Below are positions 1 to 11,600 of a stretch of DNA of 64,000 nt, piece after piece. A program made the position numbers and the translations under genes. Location of the stretch: assembly GCF_036370855.1 (NCBI RefSeq), contig NC_088112.1, forward strand, positions 20,390,469 through 20,454,468, read 5' to 3'. Below the pieces are notes generated by a model. The model had not been told where the DNA came from. It saw nothing but the letters and a program-made list of their open reading frames with translations, and did no database searches. The DNA is from Dromaius novaehollandiae (Eukaryota > Chordata > Aves > Casuariiformes > Dromaiidae). Each line of letters opens with the position of its first letter. Position 1 is the stretch's first letter.

Positions 1-1804
1 TGTTAAACAGATGTATATAGTTGGGTCATTCGTAATATTAACTCTCCTTTTGAGTCAGCCAAATATTCAAGTTAATATTCTTTAAATGTCTTTTACATGC
101 TCTTTAAAAAGAAATGTATCTTCCCCCCTCAGAATAACACTGCACTAAAGTTTAAGCTTTAACCACAGTTTATAGAAAATATTTTGGGGAGATGTATGCT
201 TCCTTTTGAACTCCTTCTTTCACCTTTTAAGGTGTCCTACATTCACAACTCACTGTTTTGATTTCACTGTAAACTTACAGTGTAATAAATTCAGTTTTAC
301 TTGATGATCTTGCGCTTTAGTGAATTTGCTCATTGACTGTGATGTCTGCTTCGGTAGTCTCAAAAATACTTAGATCCTCTTTGTAGAATAAGATTTGTCT
401 TCTCCCTACCCAGTTTCTGATACTACAACAGTGGTGACAAATGGTGGTGTAAAGTGATAATTAAAGTGGTAGTTTCCTTATTTAAAAAAATAGTATTGCT
501 ATAAATACAACAGAGATTATGCATTCTTTGAACTTCAGGTGCAGAGAAGTGTCATGTCTAGCTCAGTGGGATTAGTTAGGTCTTTTCTGTTTTACAGTTG
601 GTTAAAATCTATTTCATGCTGGAAAAGTATGCCATGTAAACAAGGAGAAGCCTGTTGTAACTGATCCCGTGTAAATATACATATTTCATGAATAAAGTGA
701 TTCAGTATCGTCTGTATAGTACTTTACTTATGAGTAGTTTGACACAAGCAATTGGTTGAATGATTCATTTCTAGAATCTGTAACTCTTCAGTGAGACATG
801 GAGCTCCTTAGGAGCACTCAATGAAAGTATTGTCACTTAAAAAAAAAAAATTCTCGATGTGCCAAAAATACAAGGGAGGTATGGTTCTACTATTTAAATT
901 ATGATACCTACTGGAAGTCTAAAATGTGTTTTTCATTTTTAAGGTGCCTCCTGATTTGAATCTAATAGTGAAGTGCTATGAGAAAGTTTGGTTTGTTTTT
1001 TGTTGTTTTTCAGGATTAAGAAACATTAACTACTTATAAACTCTCAGCACTTTTTTTCCCACTTTTTTTGGATAGAAAAGAGGGGATGCTGAGTCCTGCA
1101 TGTGATTTTAATGCTCACCTTGGTTTTTTTCTTAGTTCTGCAAAGCTATCCTAGCATTGGACAGATTATGCATTTGTTCTAAGGGTGCACTGTTGCTGAC
1201 TTTCTTCATTATAATAACTTGTTATAGGCAAGAGCCTTTCCTATACAAGCATATGTAAATGCTTGGGAGGAGAGGTGCTGGCACCCTGTGTCCCGACTGA
1301 AGGAGTTGTTGTGGCATGTTCTCATTTTCTTTTGGCAAAATACGCAAGGGAGAAAGATTTTAAAGCTCTCTTAGCTGCAGGAAAAGTTTTAGTGACCTGA
1401 GCAAAATCCCTGGGAGACAGCATGTGATGATGGAGAAAATACTGATCAAGTATGATCCTACAAGGCATCATAAATACACAGAGGGTGAGAGACGTGTCCC
1501 TGAAGTCCTAAGTCTGGAAAGTAAGCATGCTTAAATTTTTGAGGGACACCTTGGCATACTGATCTGGTAAGTGTGTCCTTCCAAACTTAAATGCCTGTCC
1601 CACTGAAGACTTCTTGAAGTTGCCAAAGTGCAGTTCTGCTTATGAACTCTAAAAAAGTTTGTAGTATGAATTATGCCCCGTCCATGGTATGATTTCTTGG
1701 CTGTAAAGTACCTGCTGTGTGAAAATTTTCATTTATAGTTGAAGTATTGCAAGCGAAGTTACTGTCTCGTGTTTAATATTAAATGTTTTTCATCCCTTTC
1801 TCAG
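1..1804 (+). other. KCT2 intron (3' part), upstream of the large coding exon
   Basis: This AT-rich stretch holds no coding frame that I can recognise. It ends in a pyrimidine-rich acceptor (tttttcatccctttctcag) directly before the KCT2 coding exon. The exon enters in the middle of a codon, so at least one upstream coding exon, expected to carry the signal peptide, must lie to the left of the window. A run of A at 839-850 is the only simple repeat worth noting. The intron call is inferred from the downstream exon. Confidence 0.65.
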
Positions 1805-2391
1805 TGTCTACAAAAGTGGAGGTGCCTCAGAAAAATATTTCCTCTAGAAGTGAGAATGGAACACTTCAAAATGTGACAGATGGCTTGCACAGTATAACGC
1901 CAACAAAAAAAGACGTGCCCCCAACAACAGCTAAAATCACTTCTGTGACTGCAGTAAAACCATCTACAGCAAAAGGTGATTCTCTGCTCAATGTTCTCTC
2001 TCATGTGGTGACTGTTAGTCCTGTATCTCAAATGGATGTTGATGCTTCTGAAGACACGAAAATTGAGGAAGAGGATCTTCTAACAGATTTGAAAGACACA
2101 CTAAATAGTTCACCACCCATAATAAAAGAAACTCTGGAGTCTGATGGAGATGACTATGGTCCTTATGAAATGACATCAAATTCCAGATATAGCCCAGACC
2201 TTCTAGACATGCCAGAAGACGAGGACTCTGACACCATTAGTAATTATAATGAGGAGGTTAAGTCCCATGAAGAGAAGATAAAAGATGCTGATGTCACAGG
2301 TTTGGAAGAAGACAGCCATTTCTTTTTTCATCTGGTTATAGTTGCCTTCTTAGTAGCTGTTGTTTATATCACCTATCACAACAAGAGGAAG
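1805..2391 (+). CDS. KCT2 / C5orf15 penultimate exon: lumenal stalk and transmembrane segment
   Basis: This exon encodes most of keratinocyte-associated transmembrane protein 2, a single-pass type I membrane protein of the secretory pathway. The family is poorly characterised and resembles the TGN38/TGN46 type in layout. The exon starts after TTTCTCAG with two bases of a split codon, gives 195 whole codons, and ends on a codon boundary before GTAGGT. The first ~170 residues are Ser/Thr-rich and then acidic, with N-glycosylation sequons NGT and NVT close together (about 1855-1878) and NSS near 2107. An acidic tract with DDYGPYEM and DEDSDT follows. A hydrophobic segment (about 2320-2373) with [16 protein letters not shown] is the membrane span, and KRK after it is the stop-transfer charge. 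An ATG at 1783 extends this frame but lies in the intron and is not the start. The product was recognised from memory of the vertebrate family, together with the very distinctive last exon. The 5' end of the gene is missing from the window. Confidence 0.92.
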
Positions 2392-3520
2392 GTAGGTATG
2401 CTGTTAAAAGTTAAGAGAGATTGCTTTAGTATTTAAAATAAAATTACTTGGACATTGTAAATGTTTTTATAAGAGTAATGTAGCTTTTTGAGAATGAAAC
2501 CTACTTTGACTACTTAATGATCACAGCAAAACTTTTCTTAATGTCATTTTTATCTGTACAATGAAAATGAATTTGAATCAAACATTTCAGATTGGAAAAT
2601 TAAATGATAACATAAGCAAACAATCAGTTCATGACATACACTGTCAGTGTATATTACTGACTTCTAGAAATAGGACCTGAGTGAAGTCATGTGAAGGTGA
2701 TTAACTTATTTTGGTTCTGCCCAGGATTGTAAACAGCAAATTAAGAAAGGTTTAATCTCAAATGATGGGAGAATGTTCTTGATATAAGTATGATAATACT
2801 TGTAAGACTTATTCACTTTAAGATGATCTTTATACTCTAGATATTCCTGGGGCTTAACTATGAATTTGTAGGAAATGGTTAGCACTTTGTTTCCAGTTTT
2901 ACGCAGGCCCCAGCTTATTAGTGATTTAAGGTAAACATTTCTTCAGTATGAACTAATTCTCTGTATCTCAAAAGTTGCCTGATTAGTGTTTTTTTTTTCA
3001 AACTATATTGCTACCACAGTAATATGCATAGACAAATTAGACATTCTTAAATCTGATCACTTCAGCGCTTGATTTATCACGTAGCCTCTGTAAGTGCTCT
3101 ACTGCTATTGCTGAAGGGGGCACTGAGTTACAATGCAGAAACAGTTTATCAGATTGCACTGTTGAGGCTTCTCTTGCCTTTGTTTCACCACCAGTAATAC
3201 AAGTAATTTTAACGATAGTGAAATGCCAGAATAGGTGAGATGAATAAACTAACAAATGTCACCAAGTTGGGCATAATCTTAATAGCCTGTACATGCAGTA
3301 CATCTGAAGCTACATACCTGTCCAAACTGAAAGAATTATGGGTGGGGTGCTGACAAGGGCAGTATCGAAATGGCTATTAGTGCCATGTTTTGTAGAAACA
3401 GTAATGCCGTTGCCAAGATCACTGGATGGAACTGTGATTATGAATACAACTGTTAAGCTGTCTGTCAAAGCCAAAATATTTCTCCATGTCCTTATACAAG
3501 TTGGCTATGTTTTCTTGCAG
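2392..3520 (+). other. KCT2 last intron
   Basis: The intron is about 1.13 kb, with donor GTAGGT at 2392 and acceptor TTTTCTTGCAG ending at 3520. Both flanking exons keep the same frame (phase 0). The interior is AT-rich with no recognisable coding content. The short open frames here, including the one that runs into the last exon from 3338, are chance extensions. Confidence 0.88.
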
Positions 3521-3652
3521 ATCTTCTTGTTGGTCCAGAGCCGAAGATGGCGGGATGGCCTGTGCTCTAGAACAGTGGAATATCATCGTTTAGATCAAAA
3601 TGTTAATGAAGCAATGCCTTCCCTGAAGATAACCAATGATTATGTATTTTGA
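3521..3652 (+). CDS. KCT2 / C5orf15 terminal coding exon: cytoplasmic tail
   Basis: This exon encodes the last 43 residues and the TGA stop (3650-3652). The frame starts exactly at the acceptor, giving [17 protein letters not shown], then [19 protein letters not shown], then ITNDYVF. This tail is nearly identical to the mammalian C5orf15 tail as I remember it and is what fixes the gene's identity. It contains YHRL, a YxxPhi tyrosine sorting signal of the kind that retrieves TGN38/TGN46-type proteins to the trans-Golgi network. Its position shortly after the membrane span fits that role, but the sorting role here is inferred from the motif. No frameshift or early stop is present, so the gene looks intact in this part. 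Confidence 0.94.
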   Translation: MFLLVQSRRWRDGLCSRTVEYHRLDQNVNEAMPSLKITNDYVF

Positions 3653-3964
3653 AAGCACTGTGATTTGAGTTTGCTGAACTTTTCAGTCTTTGCCTGCCTA
3701 GTCATGTAATGATATTCAGGTATTCTAAATATGCCACTTGTACTGAAGTGAGGGGTACTTTCTCTGACCTGGATATTTTTGAGATTAAATCTCATGTGAG
3801 ATCAAGGGCGTGATACATCTGTTTGCTACTTTGGTCAGGTTTTAAATCGGCTATACAGTTACAGGGTTTAATAATTAGTGCCCTTTCCATTTGTTAAGCA
3901 TCTTCCCCTTGGAGCATTCTTAATAGTGGTAATGCAAAAAATAAGCATAAAATATTTTAGTTCT

Positions 3965-3970
3965 AATAAA
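3965..3970 (+). promoter_or_regulatory. Proximal poly(A) signal candidate (AATAAA) of KCT2
   Basis: This is a canonical AATAAA about 310 nt after the KCT2 stop codon. The following sequence (tttaatgtttggcat) is only mildly T/G-rich, so it may be a weak, short-isoform site. Confidence 0.4.
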
Positions 3971-5075
3971 TTTAATGTTTGGCATCGCTGAATCAAATTA
4001 ATGATCTCCTCGCTAATCACTTACATGGCTCATAAATCCTACTGTATTACAAATTGAAAAATAATTAGTTTTTTCCATGCTTAAATCCTGGTGCTGCAAA
4101 ACTTCCATCGTGTCTTTTTTCGTTCTTTTTTTTCTCCTTGCCTAGCTTGATCCTATTTTAGGAAGAATAGCTAGCATGACAACTTTATAATTTCTGCATG
4201 TGTTCATGCAGTAAATCACTTAAAAATAATTGTTTAAAACACTATTTCAGAAGTTATACACCATATATTTCTTTCAAATGTTCAAGATTTATGAGAAGGT
4301 ATTGCAGCTTCTTGACTGTCTGTTTTTTTCTCTAATTATATTTATGACTATTTCATTATCTTTATAATTACTGAATGGAAAATAAGCCTTATGATATAGT
4401 TTTAGTAAAATATAGGTAGTTGACAGGCTTTCAGTACATCAAAGCTTTCCCTTGAATTTTAAGACAGTTGGGGGACACAGTTATATGGTTTGGTACGTTA
4501 TGAATAGGAGAGGCCTGAGAATGTACGAAGAATATATTTTGTTATTATTCTGACCCAGGTAACAGGCAGATGAAAGTAATGGTGTGTGGGGCTGCCAGTC
4601 TATGGATAGCGCGTGCTCATTTTTGACAGATATTTACGCATTACTGTAAAGCAAGTTACTGGTACATTAGTTTTTTTTTAACCTCGTCTTTTGTATTTTC
4701 GTTATTTATGTTTTCATGAGTTGTAAAATTTAATCTCTTTAGTTTTCTGTACATTCTGTTTGTGATTTTGTTTTCAAAGCTGATAAATATGTAAATAATG
4801 GTGGATCAGAACCGTAATTAATGACTTGGTATTCAAGTAATTATATAAACTTTTGAAACAAATCAGAACTTTACAGCTATTGGCATGAAGAGTTTGAAGG
4901 CGCGAGATTATCTTACTGATGAAACACTAAAACTTCTAAGTCCTACTGTTAAACACTTTCTTTTCATAACCACAAGAAAGTAAAGCACAAACAAAATATA
5001 CCAAAACTGTTTTCTTGCAGTAATTTTTATTATATTTGGACTTGTATCACTTAATATTTTGAATAAGGTTTTTAA

Positions 5076-5081
5076 AATAAA
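5076..5081 (+). promoter_or_regulatory. Distal poly(A) signal candidate (AATAAA) of KCT2
   Basis: This is a canonical AATAAA about 1.42 kb after the stop codon. A T/G-rich stretch (tgtgttttttatctt) begins about 17 nt after it. That pairing makes it the better candidate for the main KCT2 3' end. Confidence 0.5.
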
Positions 5082-5096
5082 TGGCAATAATAAGCT

Positions 5097-8000
5097 TGTG
5101 TTTTTTATCTTAACTATTTCAGTGCTTTTATATAGTATATTACCATAAAGAGCTTATTTGTGCTTGGGATTGAACAAACTATTCAAAACCATCTTTTCCA
5201 TTATTGATGAAATTCACCCTGTGCAGAGGATGTATGCAGTTTGTGTTTTACACTTCTGTTAAATGATAGCTAAGGGTAGATAGTGAAGCTTGATTTAAAT
5301 CTTTTAAGCTGTAAAAATTAGAAAGGTTAAAAAAAAATATCTTTTAAAGATCTAAGTTGTATAATTAGCAGCACATAGTAATTTTCTGAAATTTTAGTAC
5401 AGCTTTTTCTCATGGAGGTACTTGAGAATTTCACGTGAACACACCCACATTAAAGCATAACATTGCTTTGGTCAAGATCCAGAGGGTGAGATTACCTCGC
5501 AAAGCTCCTTTAGAAGTGTTGGAATTGGAGAGAAGGGGGCTAACAAATGTGTTCCCGCTTAAGAAGGTCAGTAGCTTTCTTTTTAAATACCATTCATAAA
5601 AGTTTAGTGTTTTTGGCATTAGATAGTAGTATGTTCACAATTTGCAAAACATTTGTTGTTCCTTTCAACTTGGTACTACAGGCCTTACACAGAACACTGA
5701 ATGAAATATTAGAGTTCCTGAGAGCATAGGGATACAATGAAATCCAAGTTAAATCTTTTACCTGGACTGCCATTTTCTCTTCATCCCATCCAGGGGATTA
5801 GGTCATCATTTTCAGCCTCTTGAGTCTAATGGGTAGAACAATGTTTAAAAACAAGTAGCAAATTTACTCTGATTGAAGTTAACAGAAATGAGGCATATTT
5901 TGTTGATTTCTGGAGTTCATAAATGCTACCTTGTTCCATCTTGGATGTTTTCCCAAGCTCTTGAAACATAGTGCAGTTGGCTGAATCAAACCAGTCTAAA
6001 TGTTTTTCTTCCAGACTTTCTGAACTATTAACAATGCCCTTTTTAAGACTATGTTAATATGTTGGCACAGAAACCTTGCTTTCTGTCCAGTTGTCCTCTC
6101 TCCCTGCAAAGACCTTCTGTAGGGAGAGAAGTTTATTAGCCTTCCAGCTCCTAAGCTGTTATTTCCAACAAACCCATTCTTTTAAAACCCCGTAACTTTT
6201 GAGGGAGGAAGAATACGCACTGTTAAGCTAGTAATAGGATTGCTTTTTGTATGAGTTTTCAGGGAAATCTGTCTAAGGACTAATATCAACTCAGTTACTA
6301 AAAGTACTTCGGAGTTTGTTTTGCAGTTGTGACATTTTAAAATGCTCTTATATTTTAATTCTGCTGTGACAATACTTGTCCCACAGTCGAAGTATTCATC
6401 AGTTGCACCTAACACTATTTAGGCCTAATGGAGTAAAACTCACTGTGACTGTAATGTGAATGTTAATAAATTCTCTTCTGAAATGTCTGTTTAGCTGCCT
6501 TCTCTGAAAGCTCTCTTGCATGAGGTAGCCTTAGAGTAGAAATTTGTATCTTGAACCTTTTCCTCTTGGTAGTTCTGTCAGTCATGAAATCTTTTTGAGG
6601 TGGGTGACTGATTTTTGAGCTTGTGAAATCATGGCTTGCAAGCGTGTGTTTCTCTACCACAGTGCAGCTGGTAGGATGTTTCACTCACAGGACTTATGAG
6701 CAATTACTCTTTGCTTCCGCAGCGCTCTGGCTATTGTGCATATCCTCTGTCTCCCAAGTAAGAGAAAAACTTCATCCTTTAACTATTTATACAAATATTT
6801 TTTTAACAGGGCCCTCTACCAATAGTACATAAGGGAAGGTTATCTGAATGTTTTTAAATTCACAGAAAATTAACATGCATTTCATATCCTTGAAGTTCTT
6901 TAAGCAGTATATGCCAGTGGGCTTCGTTTTCAGAATTCTCTAAAGTTACTCGCTTTTAGAATGTTAAGGTATCTTAAATACTTCAGGCGCTCCATAAAGT
7001 TGGCGGTGAGTGTAGCAAGCTGCCCCAAGAGATAGGCTTTCAAACTGGTGATTGTATTGTTCTGGAAAAGTAGCAGAAAGTTAGCCCTTGTTTGCAGATG
7101 CATCTAAGCAAATTAATTTTAAATGATGATGTTTGTGGAATATGACTGTTTTAAAAACCTGCCTGCCACAGGTCCTCTCCAGCATTCAACTAGCAATGCC
7201 ACCATAATGTAGAGGGTGTAGTACTAATTAACACTGGTTATTTGTGTCCTGAAGGAGCGAATGCTAAATAATCAGCTTGTTGCTGACATAATCCTGCCAT
7301 CCAGTCCCTCAAACGTGGTGGGGAATCCGAGGTTGAAGGTTAGTCAGTGTTCATACCAGTACTTGCTCGCTTTGACTTGTAGTGACACAATGCCAGAAAA
7401 AGAGTTAGAAGGTAGTGACACTGTCACCTTGACCCCGGAGAGTGACTGTGCTGAAATGCTTCTCCAGTGCACTCCTGCACCGTTCTCTCCTCTTGGTACC
7501 GTAAAAAAGGGAGCACATGCTTGTACGGACTAAAGATTTGAAACACACTCAATGACTTCAAATCTTTCTTTTCTAGGAAATTGTTGCTTTTGCCATAGCC
7601 CTTGGATTGTTGCCTTAACAGGGGAATTACCTTGCCAAATTGAGCTGGGTGGTTTGATATGCTGTTTCCTAATAGCACCAATAAAGAAGGAAAGGTTTCA
7701 TATGATCCAATTTTATAAGGACTCCACCAGCACCTGAGGAGTGGGGCATATGTCATCCATTGTGTAATAAAAGAGCCATTTGCTGATGTGGTAATTAGGA
7801 TTGAACTACTGTTTTTTTAATTTCTTTAATTGAATTTGCTTGTGGAAAGTTAAGAGCAGGCAATCAAAAATTCATAAAGTGCTGAGATCAAATAGTAGAG
7901 GAAAAAGCAAGCAAATTTATGTCAGGTCTTACCAACAAGAAATGTCTTGATGAATTTCTTCACTGAAGAAAGGAAACTTTCTCCCATTAAGGTGAATTAT

Positions 8001-8440
8001 GACTTCCATCAATATTCTGATAAAAGGAATAAAATATTCCTGAAGAGCTTTCTGATTAAACTTCTCAAGATGAAAGTTGAAGCTCTATTTATGTAGGTTC
8101 TCGTTAGTGGTTTGGTTTTATGAAATGAGGAAAGAAATAATGAATAGGATAGTTTAAACAAATGATACATTTCACTTTTACTATCCAGGAAATCAGGTAT
8201 TCTAAAATATTTATGGTTTAATTTCCATTTAGTACCAGTGCATATTATTCAGCTAAGTGAACTGTCCTTGGCTGCTGCTCAGCTGTATACAGGGTGAAAA
8301 GGGAAAGGTTTATCTGAACAGGGTAGTTTGAGTTATGGGAAATTCATTTGCAACATGGAGATGAAAAATGTAGTAGCTCTTAATTTAAATGCTACAAAAA
8401 TATTAGGGAAAAGGGATATTTCTGTAGCTCTGATAATAGG
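5097..8440. other. AT-rich intergenic DNA downstream of KCT2
   Basis: I see no gene, RNA gene or recognisable transposon here. The frames at 7261-7533 (+) and 7424-7756 (-) overlap each other on opposite strands and show no domain. They have no matching splice or poly(A) context, so I read them as chance. Confidence 0.6.
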
Positions 8441-9200
8441 TTATTACTATTATAATAGGGTGTCTGCGTTACTGAGCGAGCACTGACACCGAGGGAGGCA
8501 GCTCGTGCTTTCCCTTTCGTGTCTCACCCTTGTCCCGGTCCTGCTCCCAGCCACGCTGGGCACTGTGCTCTGGAAGGTGAGCAGGTTGCTAAGCTGGCAA
8601 AACAATTCTTCTTTGTTTTTGTTTTTTTTTTTTAAATTCTTCCTGGGTTGATTTTGGTGCACTGAGCTGGTTTACCACGCAGTTAGAGCTGGCTCAAGGT
8701 AAGCAGTGGGAGCATTTAGGACAGGGCCATGGGAACATTCCCCTTTCAGTAGCAGCAAACTGTTAATTTGGCTTCTCATGAAACTGTAAAGCCATTATTA
8801 AGCTATCTCATAAAACCACCGCTGAAACAAGCATTTTACACCCTGGAGCTTGGGTGAGCTACCAGTCCCAGCAGTCTGGGTTTTATTGCTGAAAGGCCAG
8901 GCTGACCTGAAGCTCGGGGGTTTCTCTCCGTTTTGGCTTTGGTTTTGTAGTGTGTGTTGGGAGAGAAATCCCTGGTGGCCTCTCCGGGGAGGCCGAGGGG
9001 TGTCGCGATGTGGTGCGACGTGGTGCCCAGGGTCAGAGCACCCGTGGGGCTGTGCAGCCGGCTCAGCCTCTGGGTCCCAGGCGTGACCTGCAGCTGCGGT
9101 TAGCACTCCCGTAAGGCTGAGTGGCTTTATGCCAGTGCTAAATCCTCGTGTAAGGCTGATAGAGCTGTAATCTTGAAGGCCGTATATTCTAGCCACCACA
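8441..9200. other. GC-rich patch in AT-rich DNA
   Basis: Two GC-rich segments (about 8460-8580 and 8930-9100) contain more CpG than their surroundings, for example ccgaggggtgtcgcgatgtg near 8991. The open frames here are by-products of the base composition. It could be a small regulatory element; nothing in the sequence identifies it further. Confidence 0.4.
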
Positions 9201-10370
9201 AAGCAGCAGAAGTAATAACATGATTCTTACGCTTTTCCTTTTAAAATTGAATGTTCTTTAAGGAGGAGCCCACTGTACTCTTTTCTGCTAAACTTCTGAT
9301 ACAGAGTATATAAATACCCTCATTTTAACAAAAATGGTTAGTATCAGAACTTCTCAGCTTCACTGTTTCCATTATATTTAATTAGAAAACAAAGAGTGAG
9401 ATCTTTTCTATAATTGGTCCTTGAATCATTATTAAAATCACTTAGCAGCCTCCTTAAACTTATTTTTAATTACAAGGTCTATTGCCTTGTTAAATTATTA
9501 ACACTGAAAATCACTTATCTCGGCAATTTTGTATCTTTATTAAAATGAAAATACCAAGGTCATATTATACTTATTGAGGTGCACTCATGGTTTTATTTAT
9601 TATGGGTGAAATGAAACCAGAGCTAATCATTGTACTTTGTATGATTCTGTGAACAGTGTTCAAATGTATGTGATTAGCTATTTAAGGAAACCAGTGGGGT
9701 AAGAGCTTAAGTTCCAATTCACAGATGTACTGAGGAGGCTGAACTATTATTTTAAATACAGATTACATGAATTAGGGGAATAATTCTTCATTTCACAAAG
9801 TTGCTATTCATTGTCAGCTCACTCGGTGAAGGTGTGGATTACGCTGCGTGTTCTTTAGCACCTTATGGCCTTTCATCTTCCGGTGTCATACGGTGACCCG
9901 TCACGATTAGTGGAGGTGCTTTTGGTCTCTGCCATTGATTTGCAGTTTGTGGGAGGGGAAAACACTTATGCTCTCTGTTCCCCCTCTGCAAGGGAGGGAC
10001 AATGACTAAAACTTTCAAAAGTACCTTTGTACTAGAGGTCCCTGTATCACAGTGAGCCCCGATGGCTCCGCTCAGGTTAATGCATGCTTATTCTTAGTAG
10101 TTCTGCTAAGTTTCCACGTGAATTTGGACCAGGGGTGGCTGTTCCTGAGCTGCAGTCACCGGGGTATGTTGGGACAAGGAACATCAAGTAATTCTTTATG
10201 CAAAGTGCTTTCAACAGCTAAAAAATTCTCCTTACTATATTGGCTGGCATCTGGGAGACAGACGCTTCTTGCACTGTGTCAGTGATGAAAGTACAGTCCC
10301 GAAAATGGTCTCTGGAAATGGCATTTCGTGGTTCTGTGAAGTCTGGGAAGGGCAAGTTCATCTTCAGCTC
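9201..10370. other. AT-rich intergenic DNA with homeodomain-like sites
   Basis: No coding content is evident. The segment 9370-9680 is unusually rich in TAATT/ATTA cores and includes a nuclear-receptor-like half site (ccaaggtcat, about 9554). That composition is common in conserved non-coding elements, but conservation cannot be judged from one sequence. Confidence 0.35.
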
Positions 10371-10379
10371 GCTGTCGAC

Positions 10380-11600
10380 ACACACATTAATCAGCTGAGC
10401 CTCAGAACCGCGCTGAGTCCTTCCGCACTATACGTAGCCTGATTTGGAGAAGGAGCTTGTGGGTATTTTCAGAAGCAAGCCAGGGACAAAGGACGAGGGA
10501 GGTTTTGACGTCCCCGCCGCAGGGAAGCGGTGAGCGAGCCCCTTTCCATTTCGGCCTTACAGTACGGAGGAGCCTCGCTCTGCTGGGAGCAAGGTGGTGT
10601 CTGCGGTGAGAATAACTGGATATTCCCGTCTTCATGGCACTTCGCCAGAGCGTTATCTGCTCCCGTGCCTGGCTCCCTTTGGCGGGGAAGGATAAAACAC
10701 TAAGTGAAAGTCGTATTATAGGAAGAATTCAGCGGCGAGACGGAAGAGGGTATTTTAACCGGCAATCAAGCCTACCTTGCCGACGCTGGGAAACTGTCAC
10801 TACTGAAGACAAGTTTTCTCTAAGTAATAGCCGGAAGAAAAATACTCAGCAGTTGAGACGTTAAAATAACAATTCCCTTTCCGTGCTGCTCCTCTCGCCG
10901 GAGAAGCATCCAGCAGAGGGTAGTGTGCCCACGCCGTACCGCGTGCTCCTGCGCCGGCGGAAAGCTGGAGCGGTGCTGGGCGAGCGTAAAATGCGCGCTG
11001 GGATCCCGTCAGACGGGCGCTGCCGTTGCGGGACGCGCTGTGCGATCCCGTGGAGCACGCGCCTTCGATTCCGCTCCTTTGCTTAGGAAAGGAGGAGCCG
11101 TGTCTCCATCCTGCGTTGCGTACCTGCTCGTCGGGTGCGATCGGCTTTGATCGTGTGCGTACGTGCCGAGTTGGCGAACGGTCCCTCTGCAACAGAGTTT
11201 TTACTCTTGTGATATTCCTCCTGCCAGAGCAATAAACGCTCAGCTTCGCGTGCGCCAGCCGGCCGTCTGCAGCGCCCGGTGCTGCGCGGGGACCGCAGAG
11301 CCCAGGGGGGACACAGCCGCTGCTGCGAGCTGCTCACCCAAGCTTTTTTTTTAAAAAAACCTCCAGAAATGGCGATTTCCCATCCTTCCTCAGAAAGTAG
11401 CCCTGTGCCGTCTCCGTTTGCCGCTGCGCCCAGCCGCAGCGCATTGCCACGTAGAGCTAGGGAACACGACTTGCTCTCCGTCATTACGCCTGTTCGTGCT
11501 CAGTCCCGTGGCCCGTTGTGCAGAGCTGGGGTGTTAGAGCACTTCGTGGTGTCCTGTAGGGCTGCTGTCCGTCTGGGTTTCTCTAGGGCCTTTTTTCCCT
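10380..11600. promoter_or_regulatory. CpG island without an assigned gene
   Basis: CpG density rises sharply from about 10,480. In the core 10,881-11,340 a hand count gives roughly 50 CpG dinucleotides in 460 bases, against only a few per kilobase in the surrounding DNA. GC content is also high, and CpG-rich sequence continues to about 11,500. Many overlapping open frames on both strands (for example 10800-11192 and 11083-11484, both minus) are typical of stop-poor GC-rich DNA; none shows a domain. A T9A7 tract interrupts the island near 11,344-11,359. The likeliest roles are the promoter of an unrecognised transcript or an orphan CpG-island enhancer. It lies 6-8 kb beyond the KCT2 3' end, so it is not the KCT2 promoter. 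Confidence 0.75.

Larger units (their letters stand above)
3653..5096 (+). other. KCT2 3' untranslated region (probable extent)
   Basis: AT-rich sequence follows the stop codon with no coding frame. Two AATAAA hexamers (3965 and 5076) could end the transcript. The second is followed by a T/G-rich stretch (gcttgtgttttttatctt, from 5093), as expected downstream of a cleavage site, so I place the long-form end near 5096. The extent is an inference; no transcript evidence is available. Confidence 0.45.

Noticed and set aside
1783-1804. ATG at 1783 as KCT2 start codon
   Set aside because: It lies before the acceptor AG at 1803-1804, and the family has an upstream signal-peptide exon.
3338-3520. 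Upstream extension of the KCT2 last-exon frame to an ATG at 3338
   Set aside because: It lies in the intron; the exon starts at the AG acceptor at 3520 and continues the frame of the previous exon.
9636-9656. CR1 3' tail (tatgattctgtgaac)
   Set aside because: Only one copy of the 8-base motif, and no CR1 body next to it.
10800-11192. Stacked frames in the CpG island as a possible gene
   Set aside because: Stop codons are rare in GC/CpG-rich DNA. Frames on both strands are equally open and none looks like a protein.
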